Source: Vesta saturnalis (taxonomy: Eukaryota > Arthropoda > Insecta > Coleoptera > Lampyridae). Taken from it: a stretch of DNA of 64,000 nucleotides. The stretch lies in contig JARFJB010002087.1 of NCBI GenBank assembly GCA_036346205.1, forward strand, positions 3,191,501 to 3,255,500. Direction: 5' to 3'. The position numbers and the translations under genes are program-made. The notes under the pieces are model-generated. The model ran no database searches. It had not been told where the DNA came from and was given only the letters and a program-made list of their open reading frames with translations. The stretch's first letter is position 1. Every line of letters begins with the position of its first letter. Of the stretch, positions 1 to 10,319 are shown in pieces.

Positions 1-5
1 GTATA

Positions 6-13
6 TGATAGAG
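6..13. repeat. Left 8-bp target-site duplication of the hAT element
   Basis: TGATAGAG directly precedes the CAGTG end and is repeated without mismatch at 1262-1269 after the other end. Confidence 0.85.
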
Positions 14-1261
14 CAGTGGTTCTTAACCTTTAGTCATGAGGACCATTTGACAAAATTCTGTCTTGCATGGACCACCCACTTGAAGTAATTACTAGCTAGA
101 TTTTAATGAGATTTTGTAATTGAGTACTTTTTACTAACGTTTCAATCCTTGGTTTAGTGCTACTTAAAGCCAAACGCATGTCAGCAGTGGCATCAACCGA
201 TGTCGGTGCTTGTTTTTATAATCAAAAGCGCGAGGTCTTCAAATGACGTTCCAACTTTGCCGGTTTTAAAGCGTCATTAGAAGAACAGTTGTGCATAATG
301 CGCAGTGAGGCCTAGTTACACCATTTATTGAAGTAAAGCCAGTTTAATGTAATCGTCGTCATATTTTCTTTTGGCATTTTCTGAAAACAAAATAGTTATA
401 ATAATATGGATTATTCTAAGAAAGTACCCACGTACACAAGCGATTGAAATGCAGTACCACGGTAAAGATATCGTTATCGTGGAAGTACCGAACCGCACCG
501 GCGACACCGAGCGAGTGTCCCGTGCCGTCAGTCGCCGTGTGTTGTCATAAAATAAAACCTTGTATTATATTTCTAATATGCTTAACAGTAACTAAGCAGT
601 GGCCTTGGAGGTTTAAGTACCCATCACTACGTATCAAATGGGACTATCAAACGTATTCACAATACTTACTTGTGTGACTTAAACAAAACAAGCAAGGTTT
701 ACTTGATTTATTTATTTTTACGTTATGAAAAACACACAGCTTTAACACAAATACAAAAGGGAAAAAACTCAGTCACACTTAAGCTAAACAGCTTTTACTA
801 AATTATTAATGAAATTTTACTTACGTATCCAAATCTGCAGCAATTATTTACTATTATTAAAAAAACTTTCGTAAACCAATTATTATATGTGCCCTTTGCT
901 GTCGAACTTTAAGGCTGAAAATAAACAAGCACTCGGAACAAATAATCGAACAACTGTAGTAGGTTGGACGAGAACTGAGTGATCGAATCAAATACGCGCT
1001 TGACACGCTTGCACTGGGCACCTCAAGTTTGACTACACGCGGCCGCTTTGTCACTTATTTATTAGGAAGAGCGCACATTATAAGATTTTTCTGAAAGAAT
1101 TTTTTGTATAGTCCGTACAATGGACTTTCACTAATAGAATTCTGCCGTTTTGAAAGTTCACTTAAAACAAATTTTTTAGAAAAAATTACAATGAGCAGGC
1201 CTTGTTCTGGACCATTTGAATGTTCACCAGTGGTCCGCGGACCACCAGTTAAGATGCACTG
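14..1261. mobile_element. Non-autonomous hAT-type transposon
   Basis: The left end begins CAGTGGTTCTTAACC and the right end, read on the other strand, begins CAGTGCATCTTAACT. This imperfect inverted terminal repeat has the look of hAT-superfamily ends. The bases just outside, TGATAGAG at 6-13 and TGATAGAG at 1262-1269, form a perfect 8-bp direct repeat, which is the target-site length expected for hAT transposases. I see no transposase inside the 1248 bp, so it must have been moved by an element elsewhere. The interior is AT-rich with one GC-richer patch near 480-545. The short open frames inside show no family resemblance. Confidence 0.87.
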
Positions 1262-1269
1262 TGATAGAG
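1262..1269. repeat. Right 8-bp target-site duplication of the hAT element
   Basis: TGATAGAG matches positions 6-13 exactly. An intact duplication suggests a fairly recent insertion compared with the neighbouring relics. Confidence 0.85.
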
Positions 1270-1600
1270 GAACCAAAATGACGGCCATATAGAACAATTA
1301 TTGTAATTTTACATTCATTTATTTCTTGTCGTTATGTCTCAGTTTTTTTGTTTTTCATTTGTTATTACGTTCTAAATTTTGTTATGTTCCGGTATTGTTT
1401 TCATATTCTAATTAAAGTGGTATTTCTGCCGTTTCAGTCATGTTCATTTTGTTTTGTTAACGCAAACGATGTTTCGGAGTCTCCTAAAATCAGACTAAAA
1501 TAGAAAATATGGATTAACAAGAAAATCGTTGGAAATAGATATAGGGAAAGTTATAGCGAATCGATGCAGAATCAAATTCTGAATCCAACCACTCAAAAAT

Positions 1601-2030
1601 ATACAGGGCGTCACACTTGAAAGAACGAACTTTTTCAACTTTGGAAAAAATCGGTCATCAAATTTTGAACACCTGTATGGGATAAATCATTGTCAATGTG
1701 GTTTCGAAACCATCATTCTTGTGCTTCTGTCTATTCCAGTCGAAAATTGGTAAAAGGCGCAGTGTTAAAAATAACATCTTTTAAAATTTTCAAAAGAATC
1801 AAGATATCTAACAAACAGTTGAAAATAAGTATATGGGAACCTGATGGAATTCATCATGAAATTATCTAAAGAATCCAAAAATTAAATAATATACCGGGTG
1901 TTCCAATTAAAAATAAGGAAGTTAATGGCGACTTCTCGGATAACGGACAGTGGTATGACCTTGAGAATATTTCAAAATGAAAGAGAATCTTGAATAACCC
2001 TGGAGTACAAAAATTAAGAATTCTATGTTT
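1601..2030 (+). repeat. Dispersed MITE-like repeat, copy 1
   Basis: The stretch starts ATACAGGGCGTCACAC and has a second CCGGGTGTTCC motif near 1893-1903. It matches 11880-12330 in reverse complement over most of its length. For example, the part near 1955-2000 about a slowdown of AATATTTCAAAATGAAAGAGAA reappears as the complement near 11940-11965. CAGGGTG ends next to TA are typical of arthropod mariner-derived MITEs. It carries no coding sequence. The exact right boundary is uncertain. Confidence 0.65.
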
Positions 2031-4929
2031 TTAGCAGATTTTAGTTTCTTTTCTTTTTTGTTTTCATATGCTTTTTGTGGCTTCTTTTTCTTTTTTTTTT
2101 GTAATTTGTATTTTATATACATGATGTCTGACAGGGGAGAAATCTGCTATATCGCAATAATATGGTCAGGAGGTTAAAATAAATGAGAAAGTAAGAAAAG
2201 CTTGTTTTAAAATGAGCCGTTAGGAAAAGGTTAGCATGACATACAAAATTTACGGTAAATATGTTTTTGTTCAAATGAACCACAAAAAATAAAACGATTG
2301 TTTATTGACGGCATTTAAAGGTAGTTTTGTTAATTGTTTACAAGTAAACATACTGAAATTAATTTTGTTATTTCGCTAATTGTGCAGTTGCATATTAATG
2401 TCGTTATCCCAACAGAGATGTGTCAAACGATTTTCAGTAATGCACGTGAAACAGGATTTCTCAGTCGTTGAATTGTATATGAATTGCAAATATGTCTTAA
2501 TGTAAGGTTACAAGCAGTTATCCCTGCTATGGCAAACAACTGGTCGCGGTATCCGTTCAAAACGGCGTGCAACGCTGTGAATGCCAATTTTTTGGCTGTA
2601 TTAAAATTTTTTATTTTGGTTTTTGGCTTTAAATTTTATACATTATTTACGGTATATTTAAGTATAGTTTAGCATTTTTTCTCTCAATATTTATATTTAG
2701 CGTAATATATTAATATCTTTTCGATAGTATTTTACGATCGCGCGGTATATTCTTATTACTCGCTGTTGGTGAGTTGACCACATCCATTTGCACAGGCAAT
2801 TCATAGGCGTCATTTCCGTTGCATCTTTCGCTACAGATTCATCTCCTTTAGTGTACAGAGTTCGCCCTGTAAACGGATATAATTATCGTCTTTGCAATCT
2901 TGTATTACATTAACATATCTGAAAAGAAAAATCTCAGATTCTTCTAAATTAGGAAATTTGGAAAACTCTTGAATATCTATAGTCTAGTACCGTATTCAAG
3001 GTAGTAAGTAAGCATGCAGTTGTATACAAAATGGTTATTCTACAGTTGGCATGTGACACATTGTTTTGAGACGGAATATTTTACTTTTTATGTTGTGTAT
3101 CATTAAATCTTGAAGCAAAATATGTTGGCGCTCGCTTTTTTAGTTGAGTTTAATACTGCAACCCAACTTAATTTGTTTAGGATTGATCACACATTACGTT
3201 TACCTCTACGTTGTTGAAGAATGTTGATGTTACCGTACTTTCTATTCACAACGTTCTGATAAAGAAATATTAATGTTTACCTTTACGTTTTATCTTATCT
3301 GATCGTAAAGAAACGAACACATTACGAGTGAAAATCGTAAGTAAATATCCTTTTTGTGCGAGTTACGTTTTTAAGTAAACATTTAAATGAAATTGTTTTA
3401 CAAAAACTACAGTAAAATTACTTTTATTAACGTTCAGCTTTAACAAAACGAAAACAAGTAGGCTTTAATTTTTAGTGTTTTCATAATATAAAGACAAACA
3501 AAAATGTTTGTCGACCACAGGTTTACATAGGTCTTGAATTTGAGTTATTACAATGAACTATTCATTCAGGTTCAGTCTAAATTTTTATTTTGAAATGATT
3601 CTACGTGGATGTAGGTAATATTTTATGTGTAGTTGTAAGAATATTGTTAACAATTAGTTTTATTATCGTACAACTTTACGAACGTTTATTTCGAATGTTA
3701 CCAATGCTCTTACGAAAGTTTATGGTCGAACTATTACCAACTGCATCCATGCCGAACTTAAACAGCAAATGTTTAGTTTATGAAAATAAACTTTCACAAA
3801 ATACTTATCTTTTGGGTACAAAATCGTGTATTTTTTATTTATCTTTTATATAAATTTAAACACTTTGATATCAATTAATTGAGACGTCAAAACAAATTTA
3901 TGAAATATGACAACGCAGCTATAAGCAAATATAAATTAAAATAAGTTTCATAAACGTGTTGAAAGTCCAACTAGGAGTCTAATTTTTCTTTACTAAAATA
4001 AAAATCTATGCAGTAGTTGGCTTATTACGTTTATCAAACTGTTACAATTCCTGAGTACGATACTAAAGTACAAGTTTCTCATTTCTCGATTGGTGTCCGA
4101 CAAACGCAGATCTAGTTTATAAATGTAACACCGGTACCCTTTACGACCTGTTGATAAAGAAAACAGTTGTTAATTTACAATTTACAGTGAGTATTGTAAT
4201 TTATGTCCTGCTGAGTAAGCAAGCGGTCAAAATACTTATCAGTTATCACTTATAATTATATTATATATATACACACAGCATTTGGATGTTTGGGCAGTGT
4301 CCGAAAAAGAAGAAAATAAATTTCTTGGGCACTCTTCAATCACAAAAGGGGTGACAGTACAGTGAGACCGATAAATATATACGTACGCGCACGTTGTTGA
4401 AAAGATAAAGGTTAAAAAGAAACTTTATACTCAAATAGAATAGCAATAAAAAAAATTAAGCAAATACAATTTACCTTTAGTATAAGAGTTGAAACTTTTA
4501 CCACTCGAAAAGACAAGAAAAAGTATGCAAAATCTTATGCTCATTCGAAAAAAACATCCAGTAAAATTTAATATAGTGTAAATACTCAAATAATTAAGCT
4601 AACCCTTCACTTTACAATAGCACACTTTAAGTTGTTTGAAAAATAACCACAATTTAATTTCACGTCTTTTGTTCCAAAAAAAGGGTAGGTGCAATTGGGG
4701 TTGTATATAAATGTATATTTTTGAGTTTTTCCCATAATACGTTTAATTAAAGTTGCTACCAATTTCTTGGTATAGCCTAACATTTTTGGGTAAATCTAAG
4801 ATGGCTCCACATGTTCACATTCTTTAAAAAGAGTTAGAATGAAACTATTCTCGCTTAGTACTACAAAACAGACATTTTCCGGTTTAAATAATCATGTAGA
4901 ATGACAATTCTGAAGTGGTAGTAGAAAAA
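2031..4929. other. Gene-free AT-rich stretch
   Basis: I see no gene or mobile-element coding trace here. There are T- and A-runs, a short (TA) tract near 4260, and short open frames (for example near 3605-3853) with no recognisable motif. Confidence 0.5.
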
Positions 4930-5215
4930 TGCACTTTATTATGGAGACTGCACGGGAAACGTAAATAAAGCTGTCGAATTTTACAGAGAACGATATCTTT
5001 TTCATATTCATCTTTGCTCTAATGCTGTTACCGCTATTCACCTGGTGGAAGACAATGAAGACATTTTGGAATAAGTAGATGACGACTCATCTACATCTAC
5101 GCGAACTATTGGACGTCGCATGGGTATTTCTAAAAAAAATTTTTATCGCATCCTAAAACGTTATCAAATGCATCCATATCTGGTCCAATGTGTGCCAAGA
5201 TCATTTGCGGGAAAA
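4930..5215 (+). pseudogene. Mariner-like transposase N-terminal fragment
   Basis: Across several frames this resembles the helix-turn-helix half of an insect mariner/Tc1-related transposase. It begins with a motif of the type NVNKAVEFYRERY near 4960-4995. It continues with TSTRTIGRRMGISKKNFYRI near 5093-5152 and then HPYLVQCV near 5171-5195, which matches the usual STR-IA-ELGIS--TV-RILK---LHPYH-QRVQ pattern. The catalytic domain is absent. A stop and frameshifts lie between the pieces. From about 5235 the sequence passes into a segment repeated in inverted orientation at 6690-6845. Confidence 0.6.
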
Positions 5216-5234
5216 TTTATATTTTTTTTTATCG

Positions 5235-5390
5235 AGTTTTGTGAACTGATAAATCAGCTTGTAAACGTGTTAACATTTTTAATATTCACAACTTACATAC
5301 TAGACAAATGGTAAACCCACATTTAATTAGACCGAGTAGCTTTTAAGAGCATTATAAAATCAATGTTTGAATCGGGATTTTTAACAATAA
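5235..5390 (+). repeat. Left arm of a distant inverted repeat
   Basis: About 150 bp here are found again in reverse complement at 6690-6845, including the stretches around CTGATAAATCAGCTTGTAAA and ACTTACATACTAGACAAATG. The arms enclose about 1.3 kb that contains the SINE and (TA)n tract, so this may be a foldback element or two inverted copies of one repeat. Confidence 0.7.
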
Positions 5391-6017
5391 AATGATTGGA
5401 CCTGTCGAATTACCAAAAAATTTAAATGCAGTATCTTATTTAGTATTTGGTCATAACATACTCCTAGTCTACTTGACTTTTTGCCATAAAAGGGGTATGT
5501 AGTTCCATAATGTTGTCTTTCAAGCACATTATGTCGTTTTTGTTCTCAACTTTTATTATTGGCGTCATCTGAAAGAAAAGGTGTATGAAACAGTAACTTA
5601 TAATCGTGCGTGTCTTCGACAATAAAGTATTCCGAGCAGCCTCTGAAGTTACCACACTAAGAACATCTACGTCGCTTGGAAAGAAATGTTACATGTCGAG
5701 CATGTCTGAGGGGTAATGGTAGCCACTTTGGGCATTAACTATAATTTTTGTACGTTGTAATTTATAATTTTATTAAGATTCTGATTTCACTGTTTATTGT
5801 TGTTATAATTCACTTATGGACATTTTTTTCTAATGAGACAACACATTTTTTATACCGTTCTAGAATCGGGTCAAAACGTGCTAGTTTCTGAGTGCATGAA
5901 CACTAATAGTACATTACAATTGTTTTTGTATTACAGAGGGTCAAAGCTTGCAAACATTTGTTTTGTTCAGAAACGTAATTAATAATTTTTTTATGTTAGT
6001 TCAGTAGATCAGCTTAT

Positions 6018-6236
6018 TTCCACATTTTTTGCTTTTGTAGCGCGATGTTTCGAAGGCGGACTCTGCTTCCCTCATCAGGCTTAGTCTTGAAAAAGAACTG
6101 ATTCCGCACTTGAGTTGAATTCATTTACTTATGATTTTTTCCCAAGCACTTAACCACTCTCAGATTCGAACTTGGCACCTTTCACTTACAAGTCCACACA
6201 TTTACTGGTAAGCCACAGAATAATTCCAATATATAT
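6018..6236 (-). mobile_element. tRNA-headed SINE with Penelope-like 3' body
   Basis: On the minus strand the unit reads from a tRNA-like head (about 6236-6155) into a body ending near 6018. The head carries a B-box-like GTTCGAATCTGA preceded by AAGTGAAAGGTGCC. A second head copy lies at 52725-52797. The body from about 6165 to 6018 matches the 3' end of the Penelope-like element at 10320-10465, including the spacer with AATTCAACTCAAGTGCGGAA, the hammerhead-like core and the tail TGTGGAAATAAGC. I infer a SINE that borrowed the tail of a Penelope-like element, presumably for mobilisation in trans. Its 5' end abuts a (TA)n tract. Confidence 0.65.
6041..6080 (-). ncRNA. Hammerhead ribozyme-like motif H1
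   Basis: The minus strand reads CCTGATGA, a stem-like segment, then GAAACATCGCG. CTGATGA (complement of 6072-6078) and GAAAC (complement of 6047-6051) are the two invariant hammerhead core boxes. The intervening stem II is imperfect and leaves two extra bases after CTGATGA. The predicted stem III is minimal or absent, as in the minimal hammerheads described in Penelope-like retroelements. Cleavage activity cannot be judged from sequence. Confidence 0.5.
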
Positions 6237-6238
6237 TT

Positions 6239-6331
<93 letters not shown>
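6239..6331. repeat. (TA)n microsatellite
   Basis: This is about 90 bp of nearly pure TA dinucleotide. It joins the 5' end of the SINE on its left and TATAGGAGTTTT on its right. Confidence 0.95.
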
Positions 6332-6333
<2 letters not shown>

Positions 6334-6689
6334 AGTTTTATGACGAGCTTTCACTATTCATATATAAAGAAGTAATAAAGATATAGATTTGAATTTTTGC
6401 ATTCACAGCTAATCAAAGATTTCTAATTTATGGAAGATATTTTGGAGTTTACGTGAAACCGGAAGTACGCACCAACTTTGTTATTTTAAATAGAACACCC
6501 CATAGATTTTTATATTTTTTGAATTCCAGATTAAATTTTAAGGTGGCTTTTATAATATGACTGAAAATTCTGAACCATTTTTGAGATATTTGCTTTTTTT
6601 ATCAGTTTACATACTTTTTAATTACTCTGCACTTATTTAAGGTAGATTATTGAAATTTGACATAGTGCTTAATGACATATGCAACTAAC

Positions 6690-6845
6690 TGAAACAATCC
6701 TGATTCAAACATTGATTTTATAATGCTCTTGAAAGCTACTCAGTCTAATTAAATGTGGGCCATTTGTCTAGTATGTAAGTTGTGAATATTAAACATTCCA
6801 ACACGTTTACAAGTTGATTTATCAGTTACAAAATTTATTTTAAAA
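6690..6845 (-). repeat. Right arm of a distant inverted repeat
   Basis: It is the reverse complement of 5235-5390 with scattered mismatches. Confidence 0.7.
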
Positions 6846-7189
6846 CAAAAATCAGGGAGGTCCAAAAATTAACCTCAAAGTTTCACTTAATTCAAACGTC
6901 CAAAACTAGGTTTTTTGAAGTGGAAACCCCCCCTTTTTATCAGTTCATCGTATTCTCCATAAAAATGATCAATATGTGTTAAATAATGTTTGTAGCTACA
7001 CAAAAGACCTTTGAAGTTATAATGCAATAAACATGAAATGCAAAGAATTCAGAGTAATTTTTATGGAAACTTGATTATTGAATTATTAAAAGAATATGTA
7101 AAAGTGTTTTGATGTTAACTCAACTAAATTAGGAATAACATACAAAATTTAATTAAACAAAAAATATCTTTTAACTTCTACAAAAGGTG

Positions 7190-8048
7190 TTCAAAATTTT
7201 ATCCATCGGCTAGTAAACGCTTTTCTGCAAGATTTTCAATAGTTTAATGTGTTGCTACTCTAATTTCTGTGTTGGACAAATCATTAACTGTGTTTCCAAC
7301 TCTGTCTGTACATTTTACCTTTGATGCCAGTGGAGTTGCGTACACCAAGTCCTTCACTCAGCCCAGAAAGTTAAAATCTAAGGGTGTAAGGTCAGGTGAC
7401 CTTGGTGGCCAAGTGTGGGCACCATTATGATCAAACAACCGATCTTGAAATAATGCATAAAGAAGCCTCACAACATCATTACCGTTGTGAGGAGGACCTC
7501 CATCTTGTTGGTACCAGGAGGTTCGACGCAAGGGGCAACCTTGCTTATTAAAATGTTAGTGTACCCGTCTCCTAAAATTTGTTTAATATTTTTCTATCTA
7601 AGAGTAAATTAAAGAAATTCTGGTGACGTTTACCTATTAAATTTTCATCGTAAATGTGTACCGCAACGACTTCCTCGTTTCTAAGAGCACAGTAAATATT
7701 AAAACTCCAAGATTCCTAAAAATTTCCCTCACGAAACGTGTGAGGATTTGAATCATTCCAATAGTGGCACTTTTTTCTGTTAAAAATTCCATTTCTCATA
7801 ATCTATTTTATCGAGAAAGTTATTATCTTCTTGAATTTTTATTAAAATATTCTCGCAGAATTGATTTCTTTTGGCAAAGTGTGACACTTTTAATTGCTGC
7901 ATTGAATAACGAAACACTTAACGGTTTAGGTCTGTCTGGTTAGCGTTCCTGGAAAGTGCGTACTATTCTGCTAACTACTCTACCACATTCACCATAAATC
8001 ACAGTTAAATTGAAATAAGCTTCATTACTGAGATTTAACCTAGACATG
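7190..8048 (-). pseudogene. Mariner/Tc1-related DDE transposase relic
   Basis: No frame stays open, but the minus strand keeps an ordered set of transposase landmarks. A start-like MSRLNLSNEAYF lies at about 8046-8011. A stretch near 7680-7640 looks like the YDENLNGRRYLEFL region. The second catalytic block SWYQQDGGPPHNG lies near 7525-7487, and the DYFLWG/LLYAL-type region follows further left. The plus strand shows the familiar antisense of the block WPPRSPDLTPLDF as GGTCAGGTGACCTTGGTGGCC. The family is the same as the relic at 12.6-13.3 kb. Numerous indels and stops make it clearly dead. Terminal repeats were not identified. Confidence 0.7.
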
Positions 8049-8097
8049 GTGTAGTTTTAAGTTCAATCTAACTTTTAACAAAATTTAACAAATTAGT

Positions 8098-8370
8098 CTA
8101 ACTGCAATCTGTCAATAATAATAATAAACGAAGGCCAAATAAAATAATAACAAAGCCTACGTGATTTTAGTTTCTATCAAAAATTATTGTGAATCCTTTG
8201 CATTTAATAATTTATTGCGTTATAACCTCAAATTAACTAACTGCAATCTGTCAAGAATAATAAACAAAGACCAAATAAATAATAATAAAGCCTACGTGAT
8301 TTTAGTTTGTACCAAAAGTTACTTTGAATTCTATGCATTTAATATTTATTGCGTTATAATTTCAAACCTC
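8098..8370 (+). repeat. Tandem duplication, about 135-bp unit
   Basis: Unit 1 (about 8098-8236) and unit 2 (about 8237-8370) both run from AACTGCAATCTGTCAA through AAAGCCTACGTGATTTTAG to TTTATTGCGTTATAA. They differ by point changes and small indels. Confidence 0.85.
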
Positions 8371-8504
8371 TTTACTTTAGCTACATACATTATGTAACAT
8401 TTTTATGGTGAATATGATGATCATAAAAATGAGGTTTTCCATTTAAAAAACGTAGTTTTGGCCGTTTGAACGACTGAGAGTTAATTTTGGACCTACCGGT
8501 TTTT

Positions 8505-8632
8505 GTTTTGGATGGGTGGGTAGGTGCGTGCGTGTGTGTGTGGTGGTGCGTGCGTGCTGTGTGTCGTTGGGTGTGGGTGGAGGGTGGGCGGGTGGATGGG
8601 TGCGTGGGTGGTGGGTGCGTGCCAGAAGAGTG
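8505..8632. repeat. GT/GGT-rich simple repeat
   Basis: This degenerate (GTGC/GTGTG/GGTGG)n tract lacks As on the plus strand. Open frames across it are low-complexity artefacts. Confidence 0.9.
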
Positions 8633-8654
8633 GGGTTTATTAGGGGCAGTTATT

Positions 8655-9240
8655 GGTTTTTATCAAATATTTCTAAAATAGCTGTATGTTTCAAAGATAT
8701 AAAAATACCTAGATATAGACCTTAAACATATCGATTAATTATGTTCCACTCAATTTTTTGATACGACGCGTAATCTAGCGGCAAAAAATTCCTAGGGTAG
8801 TGTTTAAGTGTTGGTTCAAATTTTATCAATATCTAAATAAACGATTAATTTTATAAGAAAAGAGTAGACATATTTTTAAAGAAAATTTAAGTTTACATAA
8901 CTTTTGTTGATAAACATTTGTAATATAACGCAAAGTAAGTCTAAAACTAATTAAATAGGAGTGAAAATGGTGAAACCGTATTATTGATATTTTATAGAAG
9001 CGGGCGGCTTTGGAATTTTTTTTAAGTTAACATTCTTATCTCTATCCGACATGAAGTTTTAAACGTCACTCTGATAGATTATTGTTTTTACAAAGTTGCC
9101 TGATTTCGTTATGAACGTATAAAAAAGAGGTTACATAGTTATCCTAAAAAAATTATAATTAAAATTATTTCACTTCTTTTAATTTCCGCTTTGTAGGTTG
9201 GAAGGTCGTGTGTTGTTTCATACCAGATATTTGTGTGATT
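8655..9240 (+). repeat. Dispersed repeat R, uninterrupted copy
   Basis: About 585 bp beginning GGTTTTTATCAAATATTTCT and ending near CAGATATTTGTG. The same sequence occurs at 19058-19393 and 21666-22075, where a transposon splits it. It contains GATATAGACCTTAAA, TTTTTTGATACGACGCG and GTAGGTTGGAAGGTCGTGTG. It carries no coding frame. It may be an untranslated region of a retroelement or a MITE, and I do not recognise the family. Confidence 0.75.
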
Positions 9241-10317
9241 ATCTTGACGGTATGGATAAAGTTATTAAAACAAAACGAAATTTTCACATTTTTCAAGCTC
9301 TTTATCATTCTTCTGTATAAAGGAACTTTTATTTTCTTCTTAGAGAGAAAATCTCGTTATTAAAAATTTATCAAAGATAATATCAGAGTTCCTTATATGC
9401 TAACAAAGCGTCATTTTTAAAACTTTTTCTTGAAAATTTGACAAAATTCTAATTAGGTTTCCTTTTCTACTAAAATTTATTTTCTTCGCTCACGAATTTT
9501 AATGAGAACTGACTGCAGTCAATGTTATATAAAATTATTTTAATTAAGAAATTCTTAATTTTTATGTTAACGCCATTTTGAACCCGACTACAATTTCCTT
9601 TTTATTTGCATACCAGAATAAGTTAGTTAATAATGGGTAAATTGTGACGGGTGTAGAACTGCGAGATTAAAGCGAAAGATTAAGAGTCGAGGCATCATTG
9701 TTATTACATTTTTAAAGCTACCACCAACGCTATCTCCGAATCTCGTTAGGACGAGGACTATTTTTCCCATCTGGCATCCTGACCACGTACAAGCAGACGC
9801 GACGATTTACGGTGTAAATCTGCAGAAGCGGATCTCTAGGTAACTCGTTCACATTCAAGTGTTACGTATGAGGTATTGTACTTTGGCGATTATTAACATT
9901 TTTTACAAATCATTTTGCTTTAAGATTAAAGTATTTATATTATTTGTGATGTTATTTGAATTTATAGTTTCTATTGTGTCACATCTCTTAATATATGTCA
10001 GCATGCTTTATACTAGTAGCCAAAATTACCACTGTAAGAGTATATTCTACGTTGGAGCTATAATATTTGTCTATTTTAGTGGGCTTCTCTAATCAATTCA
10101 TTAATTTTAAATTGCGTTTGTTTTATTCAAATAGTGACAAATAGGATTGTTTACTTCTATCTTCAATCAAGTTGTTTATTAAAATTTGAGACGTCAATAC
10201 TATTTGGCTCATTTTTTTTTTAAAAGCAATTAAATTGTAGCAGTCATTATATTCGCATTTAGATTTATTTTATTATATATAAACCACTTACACATCATAT
10301 AAATACTTTAGTTGAGT
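9241..10317. other. Gene-free stretch
   Basis: I see nothing recognisable here. It is AT-rich apart from a modestly GC-richer patch at 9715-9845. The open frame at 9859-10092 has no motif I recognise. Confidence 0.45.
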
Positions 10318-10319
10318 TA

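Noticed and set aside
3605..3853. 82-codon open frame
   Set aside because: It has no motif, no supporting neighbour and composition equal to the flanks.
6172..6375. Open frame rich in Ile-Tyr
   Set aside because: It is a translation of the (TA)n tract. The same applies to the frames at 52646-52915 and 53015-53461.
8487..8725. Val/Gly/Cys-rich open frames
   Set aside because: They read through a GT-rich simple repeat and have no domain.
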